Below, in pieces: positions 34,560 to 44,109 of a stretch of 64,000 nt of DNA. Under the pieces are notes generated by a model. The model made no database searches. It was not told the origin of the DNA and was given only the letters and a program-made list of their open reading frames with translations. This DNA comes from Chondrus crispus. Its lineage: Eukaryota; Rhodophyta; Florideophyceae; Gigartinales; Gigartinaceae. How positions within the stretch are numbered: position 1 is the stretch's first letter; each line of letters opens with the position of its first letter. The position numbers were made by a program, and so were the translations under genes. Location: assembly GCF_000350225.1 (NCBI RefSeq), contig NW_005179211.1:107574-171573 (forward strand). Reading direction: 5' to 3'.

Positions 34560-34853
34560 CTTTTATCCTCCGCTTCAAGGATCTAAAACCGTACAAGATA
34601 CGTGCCGACAGCAACACCGTGTCGCAAGCTCATGGTATCACGTGAACAATTACACGACTGACTTCGTCATCGACGAGGGGGTTAATGTGTCAACACAGTC
34701 CGAAAGGATAGGTTTCACTGCGCGCGCATTCTTTTCGTCCCACGAGCGACCTATGTACCCGCCTACCACCCAAGTCCTTCTTTCTCTTCTTTTGCTTTTG
34801 TTTGTTTTGTTTTCGTTTTCTGTCTTTTTTCGTTTCTTTTGTGACATGCAAAG
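34560..34853. other. Spacer between two retroelements, T-rich at its right end
   Basis: Ends in a long pyrimidine tract (34770-34840). No gene seen. Its last five bases, CAAAG, are the left target-site copy of the outer element that follows. Confidence 0.5.
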
Positions 34854-35439
34854 TGTAGCATAAACACCCCAACGTCGAGGGAGTGTATGCACAGTCCTGC
34901 TAGACCCTGATCGGAGAAGGGAAGCAATCCCAGCTAACGGAATCGGGCAAGCCCGGGTAGCGGTGGTAGAGCGGGTGCGGTCGGGGACGCGCGCACGCGC
35001 GGGCCGATCTACGCCTCGACGCCCCGGCGCAGCGCTGGGTGACGTACCAGCGCTGACGGGCGGAGGCAGATCTAGGCTTGCTGGCGTGCTCGCACGTCCA
35101 CTGCCCGCTCGGCTCCTAACTAGATATGGGCTAGTGGGAACCCGTTCTAGAATAAGCGGGGCGAGCTTGACCAGAGGCGTGGGTTCCGGACAAGCTCGTG
35201 CTTGTCCTTCCCCTCCGCCGCCGGCCTGCCCTAGTATTTAATGTACAAATTAGTCTATCATACTACAGTACAGTACGGACTGTACTGTAGAGCTACTGTA
35301 GTCAGCGCGGGTCGTCCTGCGCCCCGGTACTCTCGGTCATCGGGGCTGACAGTACACGTGTGGTACATGTATGATACACGTGGGGCGCACGTGTGTGATC
35401 TAATCTAATTCTAGTTCCACGGGAGGGGGTTATACTACA
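34854..35439 (-). repeat. 3' LTR of the composite, family A
   Basis: Plus-strand borders TGTAGCATAAAC and GGTTATACTACA, 586 bp. It aligns base for base with 50554-51140 with only scattered differences, for example around 34972 and 35262. Confidence 0.92.
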
Positions 35440-36310
35440 CGGCCCCTCCTCAAGAGTGAACGACCGCGGTCACCCTACTTGTAGCGGGGCCTCCAGGTAA
35501 TTGTGTCCACCCCGAACCCTCGCTTGGATTCCCGTGAGCGTACCCAACCTACCCTTCGCCTCCACCGCGGCGCCGCCATCCCCTCACACGACTGCGCACG
35601 CGTTGCCGTCGTCGTCCTCTATCTGCATGCGGGGGAGCACGAAGTAGAGCTTGATACTGCCGTGGCCTTCGAGCAGGCGCAGTAGCAGTGTCCCGTCGCC
35701 GACGATATCGACCGAGTGCACGTCGGTTTTGGGGGACGTACACGTCCTCGAGCGTGGCGTCCGGATACAGCCCGCTCACTCGACGCCGGCGTGAGCCCGG
35801 TCTTGCCGCACCACCTCCCCCAGCCCTTGTCGTGCGCGTGCTCCCAGTCGTCGTTCGACTGCAGCGACGCCTTGTCATCGAACGGTGTCTTCGAACCGGC
35901 CTTCCACGAACGTCACGCTGCTTTCGTCGGCGGCGGAGGATGCGGTGGAAAGAGCGCAAGTGTGAGACAGGTTGTTCGATGACACCGAGCTGACGCCCGA
36001 GAACGACTCCCGTCGCACAACCTTCTCCCCGTGCGTAATCTGTGGCGCGCCGCACCTCGACACGCGGCACGGCGCGACAAGCTTCACCATGGAATCCCCC
36101 GGGCGCACGCTCTGGAGCGCGTCCACGTCCACATCGGTGACGTACAGCGTGGCGGTGAAGCTCAGCGGCGGCTTGTACCGCAGCGCGCCAGCCGGTGTTC
36201 CTTCACCATCACGACCTTGATGTGCTCGGCCTCGGCCTCCGCGTCCTCCGGCTTCGTCGCGGCCTCATGCACGTACTCGTGCTAGTGTCCGGCCAGCTCC
36301 GCGACCTGGG
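35440..36310 (-). pseudogene. Broken coding-like sequence in the 3' region of the composite
   Basis: Minus-strand frames that look protein-like but shift: RYKPPLSFTATLYVTDVDVD, VRPGDSMVKLVAPCRVSRCG, HGEKVVRRESFSGVSSVSS, FVEGRFEDTVR (36132-35875), then YPDATLEDVYVPKT and GTLLLRLLEGHGSIKLYFVL further left. No domain recognised. The position between pol and 3' LTR suggests captured host sequence or an extra element gene. It is separated from the fragment at 45.0-45.8 kb by the minisatellite and the nested element, and both may belong to one captured gene (guess). Confidence 0.4.
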
Positions 36311-36424
36311 TGGTTCAAAGCGCGACGAGCTGGTCCACAGCGGCCTGCAGCTCCTCGACGCAGACGCGCAGCTGAGCGCATTCGGCCGCGCTCGCGTCGC
36401 ACGAGGTGCGCACGAGGTGCACCC

Positions 36425-37085
36425 CGGCGTCCTTGGCGTCCCTCGCTATCGGCGGCGACGGTGCGCGTGCCGTTGCTCTTCCTCCGCGCCCCTCGCCGTC
36501 CGTGGCCGGGGCGCCGGCGCGCGGCGTGCGGTGTTGGTGTTCTCGTCGGCGTCCCTCGCCATCGTGGCGAGGACGCGCGCGGCGGATGCTCTTCTACTTG
36601 GTGTCCCTCGCCGTTCGTAGCGAGGGCACAGCGCGCCGTATTCGTCTTTCTTGACTAACCTCGCCGTCGGCGGCGAGGGCGCGTCGCGCAGAAGTCGTCT
36701 TCTTGTCAGCCCCCGCGCCAGCCGAGGCGAGGGCGCAGCGGGCGGAAGTCGTCTTCTTGTTAGTATATCTCGCCGTTTGAGGCGAGGGCGCGAGCGCGCG
36801 AGCGCGCGACGAAGGCTCCGTTCCTTGGCGCCCCTCGCCGTCGGCGGCGAGGGCACACCCCCTGGCATTCGTCTTCTCGTCGGCTTCCCTCGCCGTTCGA
36901 GACGAGGCCGCGAGCGTCCGTGCTGCTTCTCTTCCTTCGCGCCTCTCGCCGTCCGTGGCGAGGGCGCGGTCGCGCGTGCAGTTCCTCTTCGTAGGCGTCC
37001 CTCGCCGCCCGAGGCGAGGGCGCTGGCGCGCGGCAGTCGTCTTCCGTGGTGCCCCTCGCCATCGGCGGCGAGGGGCAGAGGGCGC
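36425..37085. repeat. G+C-rich minisatellite of hairpin units
   Basis: At least ten imperfect tandem units of about 52-62 bp. Each has an inverted core of the form CCCTCGCC...GGCGAGGGCG followed by a roughly 30-bp less conserved part often containing CGTCTTCTT or TTCGTCTTC. The array stops near 37085 and about three more units appear at 44150-44290. The nested element therefore inserted in or at the edge of the array. Confidence 0.85.
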
Positions 37086-37345
37086 CCGCGCGTACTCATC
37101 CGAAGAGTACGGAGGCCCCGCGCCGCCGTCCTGTCAGTGTCCGTCCGACCTGTACAGCCCGCAGCGTCTACGACGCTTGCCGTGTACAGTACCTATGCGC
37201 GCGTGCGCGCACAGGTACGGCCGTGAGCCCTTTCCAAAATCACCCCAAAAAATCGCAAAAAAGTCTCCTGCGAAAATCATTTTTTGCCAAAAAAATCACA
37301 GCACAGTCCGTGATGTGTATGCGGCCATGCGCGGACCAACATTCT

Positions 37346-37535
37346 TGTGACACGTGGTTGAGACCGATGTAAGTAATTGGAAGTTTAAGTTAGTAATTGT
37401 AGACCGCGCGCAAAAAGAGTATAAATGCGGTGGTTTTCGGTCGTCCTGTACGGCCGAGACCGGAGAGACACATCACATCACAAAAAAAACACACGGGTAA
37501 GACACGGGACGACGTACCCCGTTTTCGCCCCAACA
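37346..37535 (+). repeat. 5' LTR (190 bp) of the inner element
   Basis: TGTGACACGTGG...CGCCCCAACA. It contains a CACGTG box at the start and GAGTATAAATGCGG (TATA) near 37420, so transcription should start within the LTR. The final base A is also the first base of the gag start codon. Confidence 0.93.
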
Positions 37536-40500
37536 TGGTACTCTTGTGGAGGGCCGACGCCAACAGTCAGGCGGGTCCCGCTTCCCTGGTGTTCGATGGT
37601 AAGCACGAGGCGGATGTCGCCAAGTTCTTCTTTGTCTACGAAAACGTCGTAATGAAAGGCAAGTCCGACGAAGACAAAGCCGGAGAGCTACTGTGCTACC
37701 TGCAAGGGGAGGCTTTCGACTACTACTATGAAACATACAGCCAAGACGGTGGACTGAACGAGGCGGCCAGCGACTACTAAGCCGTCAAGAAGGCATTGCT
37801 CGACCGTTTCGAGTCAGTTCCTGAACCGGAAGAAAACATCAGGCTCGCAGTCGCGAGTAGGTTGGACGGCAACGACGTGCTCGCGTCGTTAAACGTGATG
37901 GATCGCCGCTTCGATAAAGCAGCTTTCAACCCCGAAGCTAAGTTCGGACTACTCCGGAACGCGGTCATGGAGCACACCGACGTGTCACAGTTCGTCTTGT
38001 ATAGGGCACCTACCTCGTATGGGGAGCTCAAGAAGGCCGTTAAGGACTTCGTGTCTCGCCGCAAAGCCTTTATGGCTGCACAAAATGCTAGGCAACCTCA
38101 GCCTCCGTCGCCTAGGCGCATTCTACAGACACCGGACACACGCCAGGAGCCGGAAAAGATCGAAAGGAAAGTGGAAGTGCTAGCAGAACGGCTAGCAGAA
38201 CTTTCTTTGTTGGTAGAGAAGAATCAGACAGCAGATCAAAGTGGCCAGGTCCGAACCTGCTCATTCTGCAGGGAACCGGGGCATGGAGCCACCCGATGCC
38301 CTTCTAATCCGCGCCGAGACACTCGTTGTTCGAATTGTGGGAAGCTTGGTCATGAAAATGACACGTGCTGGACCAGGCTTAGAACGGCATTGCCGAGGGC
38401 AGGAGCCACGACTCCGTCCACAGCACCTGCGGCAGAAGGTGTAGGGAATGCCCAGGTCACCTATATTGACGAGGCGAACGACGGAGAAGTCGTGGCCGTC
38501 ACTAAGAGAAACGCAGACGGGGAACCTCTTCCCAAGCAGCACAAAACGCGGGAGGAGGTGTCCATTCCCAGGCTTCTGAACCCGCCTGTACCATTCGAGA
38601 TGCAAAAGATGGCTCTGCCACTTCAGGCGGGGCCAAGGAGGTCCCTCCAGAGGAAGAAAGCGAAGAAAGTGACCAGAAAAACATCCCTCCAGGAGTATGT
38701 GAGGAAGTATAATGTCGTTTCGGAGCTTGCAAACGCATCTTCCGGGCTCACTTTCGGACAGCTTGTTCGCGGCGATGCGGAAGTGGCGAAGAAGGAGATA
38801 GGCCGCTTGTTTGCGAAACAAAGAGTCCGTGGTCGTGCTTTCGCAGGTCACGCCGATACGAAGCCTCGAAGGCTGCGGCTGGTAACTGTGAAGGTTTATG
38901 GAACGGAAGCTCAAGCCCTGTTAGATTCTGGGGCCGTACCGAACATAATCTCGCCAAAGTTGGCGTCTAAACTTTGCCTCTCCCCGCAACTGACAGAGAA
39001 GCATATCACGGTGGCAGATGGTGCTAATGCGCCCTGCCTGGGATCGCTTCATCAGATACAAACATCGTTTGGTGAACTTATCGTGAAGTTGGACTTCCTA
39101 GTCGTGAAAGGATCGCCGTTCGACCTGATCAGAGGGCTTCCGACCCTTGAGGGGCTACAGGCATGCATCGATCTTGGTAAGCAACATGTGCAGATGACAG
39201 TAGGTGAGAATACCACTAGACTAGGCCTCAACATGGATGTGGAACACGTTTCACGGAGTGCAGCCTCAACTGATAGTGAGGATTTCACCTCCGACTCTGA
39301 GGCTGTACCTGGCTCGTCTACGACAAGCGACAATGAATTTGTCTTGGCGACTCTTGACCAGCCACCATTTGAGCCTGATCTGGGACTCACCAAGCTACCG
39401 AATGGAGTCGAAGATGAATTGGATGGTCTTCCTGACCTAATGAAAGAGGGCCTAAAGTCCGACTCGGAAAACGCGAAAGGAGATGGCAGAGTAGACGAAG
39501 AAGGCCCGGAACGGCTTCAAGTAGCCCTTCTCGGGGAGAAATTGCGCCACCTGGCTTTCGAGGCCAGGGAGAGCATTGTGAATTCTATCCAGAACTCAGG
39601 GATCGTAGCTTGGTCACTCGACGATTTAAAACCGGCAGATGTTCCGGTGTCTCACTCGTTTGAGCTAGAAGATCCAAGCCCCATTACCCACGCTGCACGC
39701 AGGCTTCCGCCACGCCACAATGAAGTGGTACGTGAAGAGCTTCGTAAGATGTTGGAGGCGGGAATAATTACCCCCTCCATTTCGGCCTGGTCCTTCCCTA
39801 TCGTTATCGCATCGAAGAAAGACGGAAACCCCAGGTTCTGTGTAGATTACCGCACCCTCAATCGCAAAATGAAAGCCGATCGTTGGCCCTTGCCAAAGAT
39901 CGAGGAGATCTTCGATGATTTAGAGGGGAGCTCGGTCTTCACAACGCTTGACTTGTTCTCGGGGTATTGGCAAGTCCGGATGGCTGAGAACTGCAAAGAG
40001 AAGACGACTTTCGTCTGCCGTTTTGGGACGTTTCAGTTCGAGGTGATGCCGTTCGGGTTAATGAACGCCCCCTCTACGTTCCAAAGGATGATGGACCAGC
40101 TTTTCCAAAGGCTTAGCTTCGTTAGAGTTTACTTAGACGACGAAGTCGTCTTCTCGAAGTCCGTTGAAGAGCACACTTCACACTTACGTGAAGTCTGCAA
40201 GGTGATTGCTACGAGCGGGCTGAAGCTTAAGATCTCAAAATGCAGCTTTGCACAGTCCCAAACGCGACTGCTTGGACACATAGTCACCGGAGATGGCGTC
40301 AAAGTGGACCCCGAAAAGGTCAGCGCTATTAAGAGGGAGAAGGAGCCGTCCAATGCGACAGGGCTTCGTAGCTTCCTTGGTCTGGCGGGATACTACCGCC
40401 GCTTCATTCCTAAGTTCGCCGAGATCTCTGCTCCGTTACATGAGGCCACGTCTACTAAACGGACTTTTAAGTGGACGACGGAGATGCAAGAGGCATTCGA

Positions 40501-41992
40501 GAAGCTTAAGCTCAAGTTAACCTCCCCGCCAGTCTTGGCGTTTCCGGACTTCGAACAACCTTTTGTCGTGGAGACTGATGCATCCTCGGTCGCCGTCGGA
40601 GCTGTTATGGCCCAACGAAAAGAGGACAGGAAAGTCCACCCGATCCAGTACGCAAGTCGCACGATGACGTCAGCCGAGAGGAAGTACTCCGCCTGTGAGC
40701 GAAAGGCCCTGGCTGTGATCTTCGCTTTGAAGAAGTTCCGAGTTTACCTGCTTTCAACACAAAAGTTCACGCTAATAACAGACCACCAAGCCCTGCAGTA
40801 TGCCTTTAAGAAGAAAGACATTCACGGGAGGTTGGCAAGGTGGATGGACTTCCTAGCAGAATACGAATTCGAAATTAAGTACCGCCCGGGAGGAAAGAAC
40901 GGTGCAGCCGACTTCCTGTCCCGCCTGAAAACCAAGGGCGAGGATGGAGTCGACTCTGACGACGAGGGAGATCTTGTCTGCAGTGTTTCGGATCCTCTAG
41001 AGGCGCAAATGGAGTGGGAACCCCATCTTATTGACATTTCAAGGCACCTCGGGGGTATTGATATGAGGGAAGTGGATGTTCGTCGACGTCGGCTCAACCG
41101 CCGAAGGGCCAAACGTTTCATGGCTTGTAATGGACAACTTTTCCGTAGGACCAACAATGGATTACGCGCTATCCCGCCTATAGGGGCTCGCAGAAGGATC
41201 GTTAGAGCCTTTCACGACGAAATAGGCCATTGGGATCTGCAAACGACGAAGAGACTCGTCTTGGATCGATATTGGTGGCCTGCTGTCCACCGAGACGTGA
41301 ACGACTACGTTCGGGGTTGTGACGGTTGTCAGAAAGCCACACCAATTCCGAAGTACAAGACCACCCTTCGATTTCCCATGACTTCGTTATTTGATACATA
41401 CTCTATCGATTTTGCGCGACCATTGCCTCGTACGCCCTCTGGACGGAGGTACATCCTTATTGCCGTGGAGCACCTGACTGGCTGGCCAATTGCGAAGGCC
41501 ACCGTCACCTCGACGGCAGAAGAGGTGCTGAAGTTCGTGAAAGAAGAGATAATCTACTGTTTTGGGTTACCACGTGTCGTTGTCTCGGACAACGCTACTT
41601 GTTTCACAGCGTCGGTCCTGAATACCTTCATGGCACGAAACGGGATTAAGTGGAAGACAGTGCTCGCCTATGCGCCTATGTCGAACGGACGGGCAGAGCG
41701 GATGGTCGGCACATTGAAGAGAGCAGTCCGTAAGATGATTCTCGGTGCCTCGCCTGCAATTGTTGAGTGGGACGATGCTCTACGTCAAGTCCTATATGGA
41801 TACCGTCGCAGGAGGATGGCGGTAGGATTGTCCCCGTTCGAGCTGCTTTATGGGGTGTTGCTCAGGATGGCGCCTGGAGACCAAGAGCCTCCCTCCGGAG
41901 TCTCAGAGATCCGCCACCAGGAAATGGAACTCCTGCAAGCCAGGGCAATGAGGGCAACAAGAATAATCGGCGCAGAGCTGCAACCACATTAA
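37535..41992 (+). CDS. Gag-Pol polyprotein: capsid, two zinc knuckles, protease, RT, RNase H, integrase
   Basis: ATG at 37535. The capsid block FFFVYENVVMKGKSDEDKAG, LLCYLQGEAFDYYYETY is followed by an in-frame TAA (37778-37780). The same frame then runs 1398 codons. Counting from 37796: zinc knuckles CSFCREPGHGATRC (about 154) and CSNCGKLGHENDTC (about 177); retropepsin LLDSGAVPNII (375); RT FCVDYRTLNRKM, MPFGLMNAPSTFQ and catalytic VYLDDEVVF (about 778); RNase H VVETDASSVAVGAVM (925) and TDHQALQYAF; integrase HDEIGHW...CDGCQ (1140-1178), YSIDFARPL (about 1203), VVSDNATCF (1264) and NGRAERMVGTLK (about 1300). Every catalytic residue I can check is present. Gag and Pol share a frame, so readthrough of the TAA or a simple nonsense mutation must be considered. 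Confidence 0.95.
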
Positions 41993-42231
41993 CAGACGGT
42001 CGCGAAGCAACTTTCAATGTGGGCCACGAAGTGTTGGTCGCAAAAGGGGCTGCCCTCGGGCCCATGCAGAAATGGCCTATCGCCTTGTCGAAGTTCTATG
42101 GCCCATGCCGAGTTGCTCGTGCGCGCCATCCGCGGTACACCCTAGTGTCGCCGCATCAACGCTACTCGAGAAGGGAGATACATGCCAGAAGGCTGGTCCT
42201 CTACAGGAGGCAACCGTTGCACCTTCAGTGA
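41990..42231 (+). pseudogene. Integrase C-terminal (GPY/F-type) end in another frame
   Basis: After the stop at 41990-41992 homology continues one frame over: AATTLTDGREATFNVGHEVL, MQKWPIALSKFYGPCRVARA, then HQRYSRREIHARRL. GPCRV occupies the place of the GPY/F module that binds DNA near the integrase C-terminus (family knowledge). A 1-nt indel just upstream (about 41960-41990) explains the break. No chromodomain follows. Confidence 0.8.
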
Positions 42232-42355
42232 GGCAAATGACTAGGGATTTTTACGCTTTGAATTGAAAGATAGTGAAATGCATATGAAGTGCTGATTACT
42301 TGCTACGAGTAGATAGAGAGTGGGTCATGGAGACAATGGAAATCACCAGTGACCT

Positions 42356-43576
42356 CTAATGCTGAATGGAACTTCCCGAACCCCGAATCGCGGCTTTCTT
42401 GTGTGCTCTGCGGCTGCTTGCGCGTCCAATTCTGCTCCGTTTCTTCTTGGAAGGGGTGACGACGAGAACTTGGCGCAGTTCGGAGACGCCAACGAAGATC
42501 CCGTCGGCTCCAACGCATGCTTTGACCGCGCCGGCGCAGAGCCGAAGCGGAAACCCCTCCATACAATCAAGTACAATGGAATGTATGGTCGAGACGCAGA
42601 TGCTGTGCATTATGTGGGGCAAGCCTTCTAAAGTCGCGACATAGACACCCGGGTCGAGCCTCAAGAGGAGTCCGAGAGATGGACAACGAAGACCCGACCC
42701 GCGGAGAGCGACTTCATCTTGATTAAGGTGTTTTCTAGCGTCATGGAAATCTCGGATTCGACGCGACGGAGAGCCGGTCCTCTCAAAGAGGAGGCTGTTG
42801 CGGACTAAAAGATCCCAGTACTTGACGGCAAAGTTTGGAGACCCTAGTAGTTGGAGTCCGTTGCAGACGGCGGCGGAGATGCACATGTCACTATTATCTC
42901 GGAACCGCACGGTCCCGTGTGTGGAAACGCGGTAGATCGGAGTCCGAGGATTGACCGCCCTGGAACGACCATGGATCATCTTCAGACTCCTGCCCTTTTG
43001 ATCGGTGCAAAAACGATCAATACTTAAGAAGGCACTAATTCGGTCTCTCCCACCAAACTGGAAGAGATCGTCAACAATCTTGTGAGTTGTACTATTCCCG
43101 GTTCCGGAAATTGCTAGAGTGTATAGCAAAATACGGTGAGGAAGGTTGGTTGCGGCGTCGACGCCATAGTACGTGTTGTCAACGTCGAGATAGATGGACG
43201 CAATATTCCACTCACTGTCGCCGATAATACATTACTGGTTTGTGTCCGATAACGACTCTGTGAGACCAAGACGCCATATCTCTTCGAGAGAGACCTCTTC
43301 ATCTGGCTTGCGGTGGAGCAGGGCGGTAATATGATCTCCTAGAAGGCTGTTGAACTCTTGTTCTGTTACGGCGTAACGGCGATGCCCGCTGGCCACCCAA
43401 ATGTGGAACATGGAACCCGTCTTGGAAACCGTGGTTACATCTGTTCGCGATGAAAGCTCGAACATTAAGTGGTCGCGGCTGGCGAAGCGCGCAGCTTTCA
43501 GAGCGAGATGCTTCTGCGGACGCTTACCTCCCGTGCTCTTCGCCGCTGTCTGCTTGGTCCTCGCGATCGTATTACG
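42356..43576 (-). CDS. Antisense frame: histone H3-like tail, unknown domain, basic C-terminus (one in-frame stop)
   Basis: Open in one minus-strand frame from 43576 (after TAG at 43579-43577) to 42356, broken only by TAA at 43234-43232. It starts RNTI then ARTKQTAAKSTGGKRPQK and HLALKAAR (43564-43487), 21 of the first 29 residues identical to the H3 tail. K4, K9, S10, K14, K18 and K23 are kept; R8 is A and K27 is F. The first ATG is at 43465 (MFELSSRTDV), downstream of the tail; the codon in the H3 Met position is ATC. A pyrimidine-rich tract ending in TAG (43577-43600) could be a splice acceptor. Beyond the stop: WNIASIYLDVDNTYYGVDAA, FQFGGRDRISAFLSIDRFC, and a C-terminus SKKKRSRIGRASSRRAHKKA that looks like an NLS. 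There is no histone fold. The function is unknown; capture of host sequence is likely. Confidence 0.62.
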
Positions 43577-43917
43577 CTATGAGGGGGGCCAAAGAGGGCA
43601 CACGGGGACTGAAACCCCACCTGCGGGCCTCTCGATCTGGCGGTAAACAGAAGGTCTACGCTACGACGAGGACCACGGAGGCAACGCGGAAGAGCGGCGA
43701 GAGCTAAGCAGCGCAGGAAGCAGGAGGCCGGAAGAGCTAAACCGAGGCTGGGATGGAGCGCGAAATGCGAATGGAGAGCGACGGCAGATACCACTGGAAG
43801 GGAAGGGGGGTCCGAGCCCCAGGTCTGTGTTGATATAGGCTGGAGGGTGAAAAAAATCAAAATCAAAGGCAAAATTTGAGTGGCCTGGGCCCGTGGACCA
43901 GCCTAAGTGGGGGGTTG

Positions 43918-44109
43918 TGTGACACGTGGTTGGGACCGGTGTAAGCAATTGGAAGTTGAAGTTAGTAATTGTAGACCGCGCGCAAAAAGAGTATAAATGC
44001 GGTGGTTTTCGGTCGTCCTGTACGGCCGAGACCGGAGAGACACATCACATCACAAAAAAAACACACACGGGTAAGACACGGGACGACGTACCCCGTTTTC
44101 GCCCCAACA
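43918..44109 (+). repeat. 3' LTR (192 bp) of the inner element
   Basis: Same sequence as 37346-37535 except four substitutions and an extra AC in the CACACA run. Followed by the target copy ATTCT. Immediately before it lies a G-rich GTGGGGGGTTG, a plausible short polypurine tract. Confidence 0.94.

Larger units (their letters stand above)
37346..44109 (+). mobile_element. Complete Ty3/gypsy element with short LTRs and an antisense H3-tail frame
   Basis: The 190-bp LTR at 37346-37535 and 192-bp LTR at 43918-44109 differ by four substitutions and one 2-bp indel. ATTCT flanks both sides (37341-37345 and 44110-44114). Interior: gag-pol in essentially one frame (37535-41992 with a single TAA), the integrase C-terminus after a frameshift (to 42231), then 1.7 kb with a long antisense frame. 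High LTR identity and the perfect duplication indicate a recent insertion. It lies inside the composite element, so it is younger than it. Confidence 0.95.

Noticed and set aside
34854-35439. Independent solo LTR
   Set aside because: It pairs with 50554-51140, and CAAAG/CAAGG flank the pair, not the single LTR.
36425-37085. CRISPR-like array (palindromic repeats with spacers)
   Set aside because: Repeats are imperfect, spacers are similar to one another and G+C-rich, unit length varies, and the setting is a eukaryotic retroelement without cas genes. It is a minisatellite.
43114-43302. Separate small gene on the minus strand (62 codons)
   Set aside because: It overlaps the longer antisense frame that contains the H3-like tail and has no domain; it is a shadow.
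43465-43576. A genuine host histone H3 gene
   Set aside because: The histone fold is absent and the segment lies inside an element bounded by LTRs and a target duplication.
43498-43872. 124-codon minus-strand frame over the H3 tail region
   Set aside because: Its last part is the H3-coding DNA in the wrong frame; composition is not protein-like. It might still serve as leader of an antisense transcript.
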